From contig CALBHZ010000164.1 of NCBI GenBank assembly GCA_937892815.1, forward strand, positions 1 to 6,255: 6,255 nt of DNA, in the 5' to 3' direction. Position numbers and translations under genes: made by a program. Position 1 is the first letter of the stretch. Each line of letters opens with the position of its first letter. The notes under the pieces were generated by a model that saw only the letters and a program-made list of their open reading frames with translations, searched no databases and was not told where the DNA came from. This document shows positions 4,581 through 6,255 of this stretch, piece after piece. Source of the stretch: an uncultured archaeon (GTDB lineage: Archaea > Thermoproteota > Nitrososphaeria > Conexivisphaerales > CALBHZ01).

Positions 4581-5582
4581 AAGCTGCTTTCTGGCCAATT
4601 CAACACCTTTGATCATGTTTTCTAATTTCTTAAAAGCTACCTCCCTTCTTCTAGTTCTCAGACCACAATCGGGATTTACGTAAATCAGCTCCGGATCTCC
4701 TATTACTTTTACGGCAAACAAAATCCTATCTCTAATTAGTTCAGGAGGCTCAATAAAATCGGTATGGACATCGATTACTCCCAGACCGATTTCCTTTTTG
4801 ATATTGTATTCCCTAAATAGCTTCAGCGCTTTATATCCTCTTCTTTTCTCATCGCTAATTCCGAGCTCTGGGGTATCTCGATTTGCGAATTCTAAGGCGA
4901 ATAAGGAAGCTTTCATTTCAGCTATATGGGGAAATAAGGATTTGTATTCATCTCCGCTATAACATATATGGACATTTATCTTTGAGTTCACCCCTCGCAC
5001 AGCTTCGTTAAACGCTTCTACAAAAAGCGGTACCTCATCTGGATGAGTAGTAGCAGCAGGTTCATCGATTTGTATTACCTCAGCTCCTAACTCTTCTAGA
5101 TCCTTAAGCAATGGCCTTATGATTTTTCTACTCATCTCGAAGAGGAAATCCTCTTTGCTTTTATAGTACTCGTTGTATGACCAATCTACTAGAGTATAAG
5201 GTCCTGTTACCGGGATTTTCGGTTGCTTTCTAGCATACTTTTTTACAAAGAGGAATTCGTCTCTATGATAATTTCCCCTATACTCAAGTTCCGAGACACA
5301 TCTCGCCTTACGATAATACTTGTTATCAAAGGATCTAACTCTCCCAGCGAATTTGAAACCTCTTATTCTCCTTATAGGATATTCGTACATTTCTATTCTT
5401 CTAGCTTCTCCATCATATACGAAGTCAAGTCCTATATGTTCAAACATCTTAATGTTTATAAAAGCAAGATCGTCTCTTGCTCTTTCCTTTTCTTCTCTAG
5501 AAATCCTTGGATTTTTTAAATATCTAACAAACCAATCGGGCTTTTTCAAGCTTCCTATTTCCTGTGTTTTTAGTCCATTCAT
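4575..5582 (-). CDS. metE: Methionine synthase, catalytic C-terminal half of split MetE
   Basis: This is the zinc-dependent barrel that methylates homocysteine to methionine without cobalamin. The 335 residues equal the C-terminal half of bacterial MetE. Substrate-binding features are EIGSL (8-12), DGEA (57-60), VTGPYTLVDWS (125-135) and VQIDEPA at 170-175 (IDEPA core). The zinc ligands are H205 and C207 in HICYSG, E231 in LEFAN, and C306 in NPDCGLRTR, so the site is complete. In Sulfolobales MetE is encoded by two adjacent genes, and the neighbour upstream is the N-terminal half. Its stop and this start overlap as TAATG, and GGTGA (5593-5589) lies six bases before the ATG, so translation is coupled. 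The 3' end overlaps the adenosyltransferase gene by 6 bp. The methyl donor in Sulfolobales, which use modified pterins, cannot be read here. Core MetE enzymes elsewhere can use methyl-corrinoid proteins, but the N-terminal partner argues for a pterin donor. Confidence 0.93.
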   Translation of the reverse strand: MNGLKTQEIGSLKKPDWFVRYLKNPRISREEKERARDDLAFINIKMFEHIGLDFVYDGEARRIEMYEYPIRRIRGFKFAGRVRSFDNKYYRKARCVSELEYRGNYHRDEFLFVKKYARKQPKIPVTGPYTLVDWSYNEYYKSKEDFLFEMSRKIIRPLLKDLEELGAEVIQIDEPAATTHPDEVPLFVEAFNEAVRGVNSKINVHICYSGDEYKSLFPHIAEMKASLFALEFANRDTPELGISDEKRRGYKALKLFREYNIKKEIGLGVIDVHTDFIEPPELIRDRILFAVKVIGDPELIYVNPDCGLRTRRREVAFKKLENMIKGVELARKQLL

Positions 5583-6255
5583 TACGCGTCACCAGAGACC
5601 TTCCCTAATATTTTGACTTTTCTTACAGCGAAACTATACGGAATATATTCTAGATCCACATTGTTAGAAATTCTCAACTTCTTATAGTTGAGAATTTCCA
5701 ATGCTCTTCCGATCACATTCCTTATTTCCTTTGTAGATTCTATTTTCGTATTATAGCCATCTATTACTGAAATTGTGAGGTGTTTAAATGAATAATCTTT
5801 GAGTGAAATCAAGGGAGTCGTGTACAGGTCTATTCCTATTCCATCCACGGGAAAATCTATTAACTGTTTGATTATATTGCTGGCATTCCTAAAATAAATA
5901 TGCAAGATCACTTCCTTCTGAAACGCGTCTTTAATTGCCTCGACTGCTATAGATGATAAACCTAACAGCTCCTTATTTTTCAGAAACGCCAAGTACGGAG
6001 CTTTTAATACAAGCAAAGCGAAGTATTCTCTAAGGTTTTTCGCTTCCTCTTTTAGAGCATCGGTCAAATTATCTAAAAGCTTCCCAAAATTTCTATAGAA
6101 TTCATCCCTACACATAAGAGCAAAGGTAAGTGGTTCTGGGAGGACGACTAGAGATGTAGACGCCGATTTCAGGAGCTGTAAATGGATGTTTTCAATCGTT
6201 ACTTTGCCGCTCGATCTTATCTCTCCCTTTATAACTGGAACTCTGTAGAAGGTAT
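5582..6255 (-). CDS. Split MetE N-terminal half, 5' end outside window
   Basis: The frame is open from the right edge to a TAA at 5584-5582, giving 223 residues without the start. An internal ATG at 6115 is not the start: the coding sequence continues upstream without a stop, and the upstream residues also fit the family (LPEPLTFALM directly before that Met, where MetE has its LPGP-T segment). Other MetE N-terminal barrel features are FPVDGIGIDLY, then ISVIDGYNTKIEST (the VVDGRN-type strand and turn), then NNVDLEYIPYSFAVRK near the end (the SCSLLHVP-type strand). The domain is a decayed TIM barrel that helps bind the methyl-pterin. The sequence is distant from bacterial MetE. It is the first gene of the pair with the catalytic half, whose ATG overlaps this stop by one base. 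The promoter lies outside the window. Confidence 0.82.
   Translation of the reverse strand, partial: TFYRVPVIKGEIRSSGKVTIENIHLQLLKSASTSLVVLPEPLTFALMCRDEFYRNFGKLLDNLTDALKEEAKNLREYFALLVLKAPYLAFLKNKELLGLSSIAVEAIKDAFQKEVILHIYFRNASNIIKQLIDFPVDGIGIDLYTTPLISLKDYSFKHLTISVIDGYNTKIESTKEIRNVIGRALEILNYKKLRISNNVDLEYIPYSFAVRKVKILGKVSGDA

Noticed and set aside
5223..5616. Two overlapping plus-strand open frames opposite metE
   Set aside because: Shadows of metE; they overlap each other in different frames and show no family features.
1..6255. CRISPR array, transposase, integrase or toxin-antitoxin pair
   Set aside because: No regularly spaced repeats and no protein of these families in any frame that holds up.

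Overview
This window looks like part of a chromosome from a thermoacidophilic crenarchaeon of the order Sulfolobales; I cannot name the genus. The evidence is a crenarchaeal L13e ribosomal protein, a geranylgeranyl-reductase-type flavoprotein, a Tyr tRNA with the archaeal C1-G72 pair and a bulge-helix-bulge intron, and a methionine synthase split into two genes. AT-rich, AGG/AGA- and ATA-rich codon use and archaeal TATA boxes about 26-30 bp before several starts (leaderless-type promoters) agree with this. Gene density is high and nothing indicates a phage, plasmid or intact insertion sequence.

Layout. Positions 1-203 hold no supportable gene but contain a long imperfect inverted repeat (67-143) and the moeA promoter. 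moeA (204-1460, +) encodes a divergent molybdopterin molybdotransferase. It converges on a minus-strand block read leftwards: a JAMM metalloprotease (2603-2196), an Hsp20 small heat-shock protein (2158-1634) and an intron-containing tRNA-Tyr(GTA) (1594-1474). A 44-bp divergent promoter region separates the JAMM gene from rpl13e (2648-2866, +). Next on the plus strand is a two-gene unit: a GGR-family flavoprotein and, one base after its stop, a PduO-type cob(I)alamin adenosyltransferase. The adenosyltransferase overlaps tail-to-tail with the split metE operon on the minus strand. In that operon the gene for the N-terminal MetE half (running off the right edge) precedes the catalytic C-terminal half, and their stop and start overlap as TAATG.

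Functions. The window is mostly housekeeping: molybdenum cofactor synthesis, tRNA-Tyr, protein quality control (Hsp20 and a possible deconjugase), ribosome, isoprenoid reduction, coenzyme B12 formation and methionine synthesis. I see no clear new multi-gene system. The points most worth a second look are the tRNA-Tyr intron, which carries a near-copy of the tRNA's own D-arm that is also complementary to its D-loop; the unexplained 67-143 hairpin; the eroded signature motifs of the MoeA protein; the shortened JAMM motif; and the split, translationally coupled MetE.
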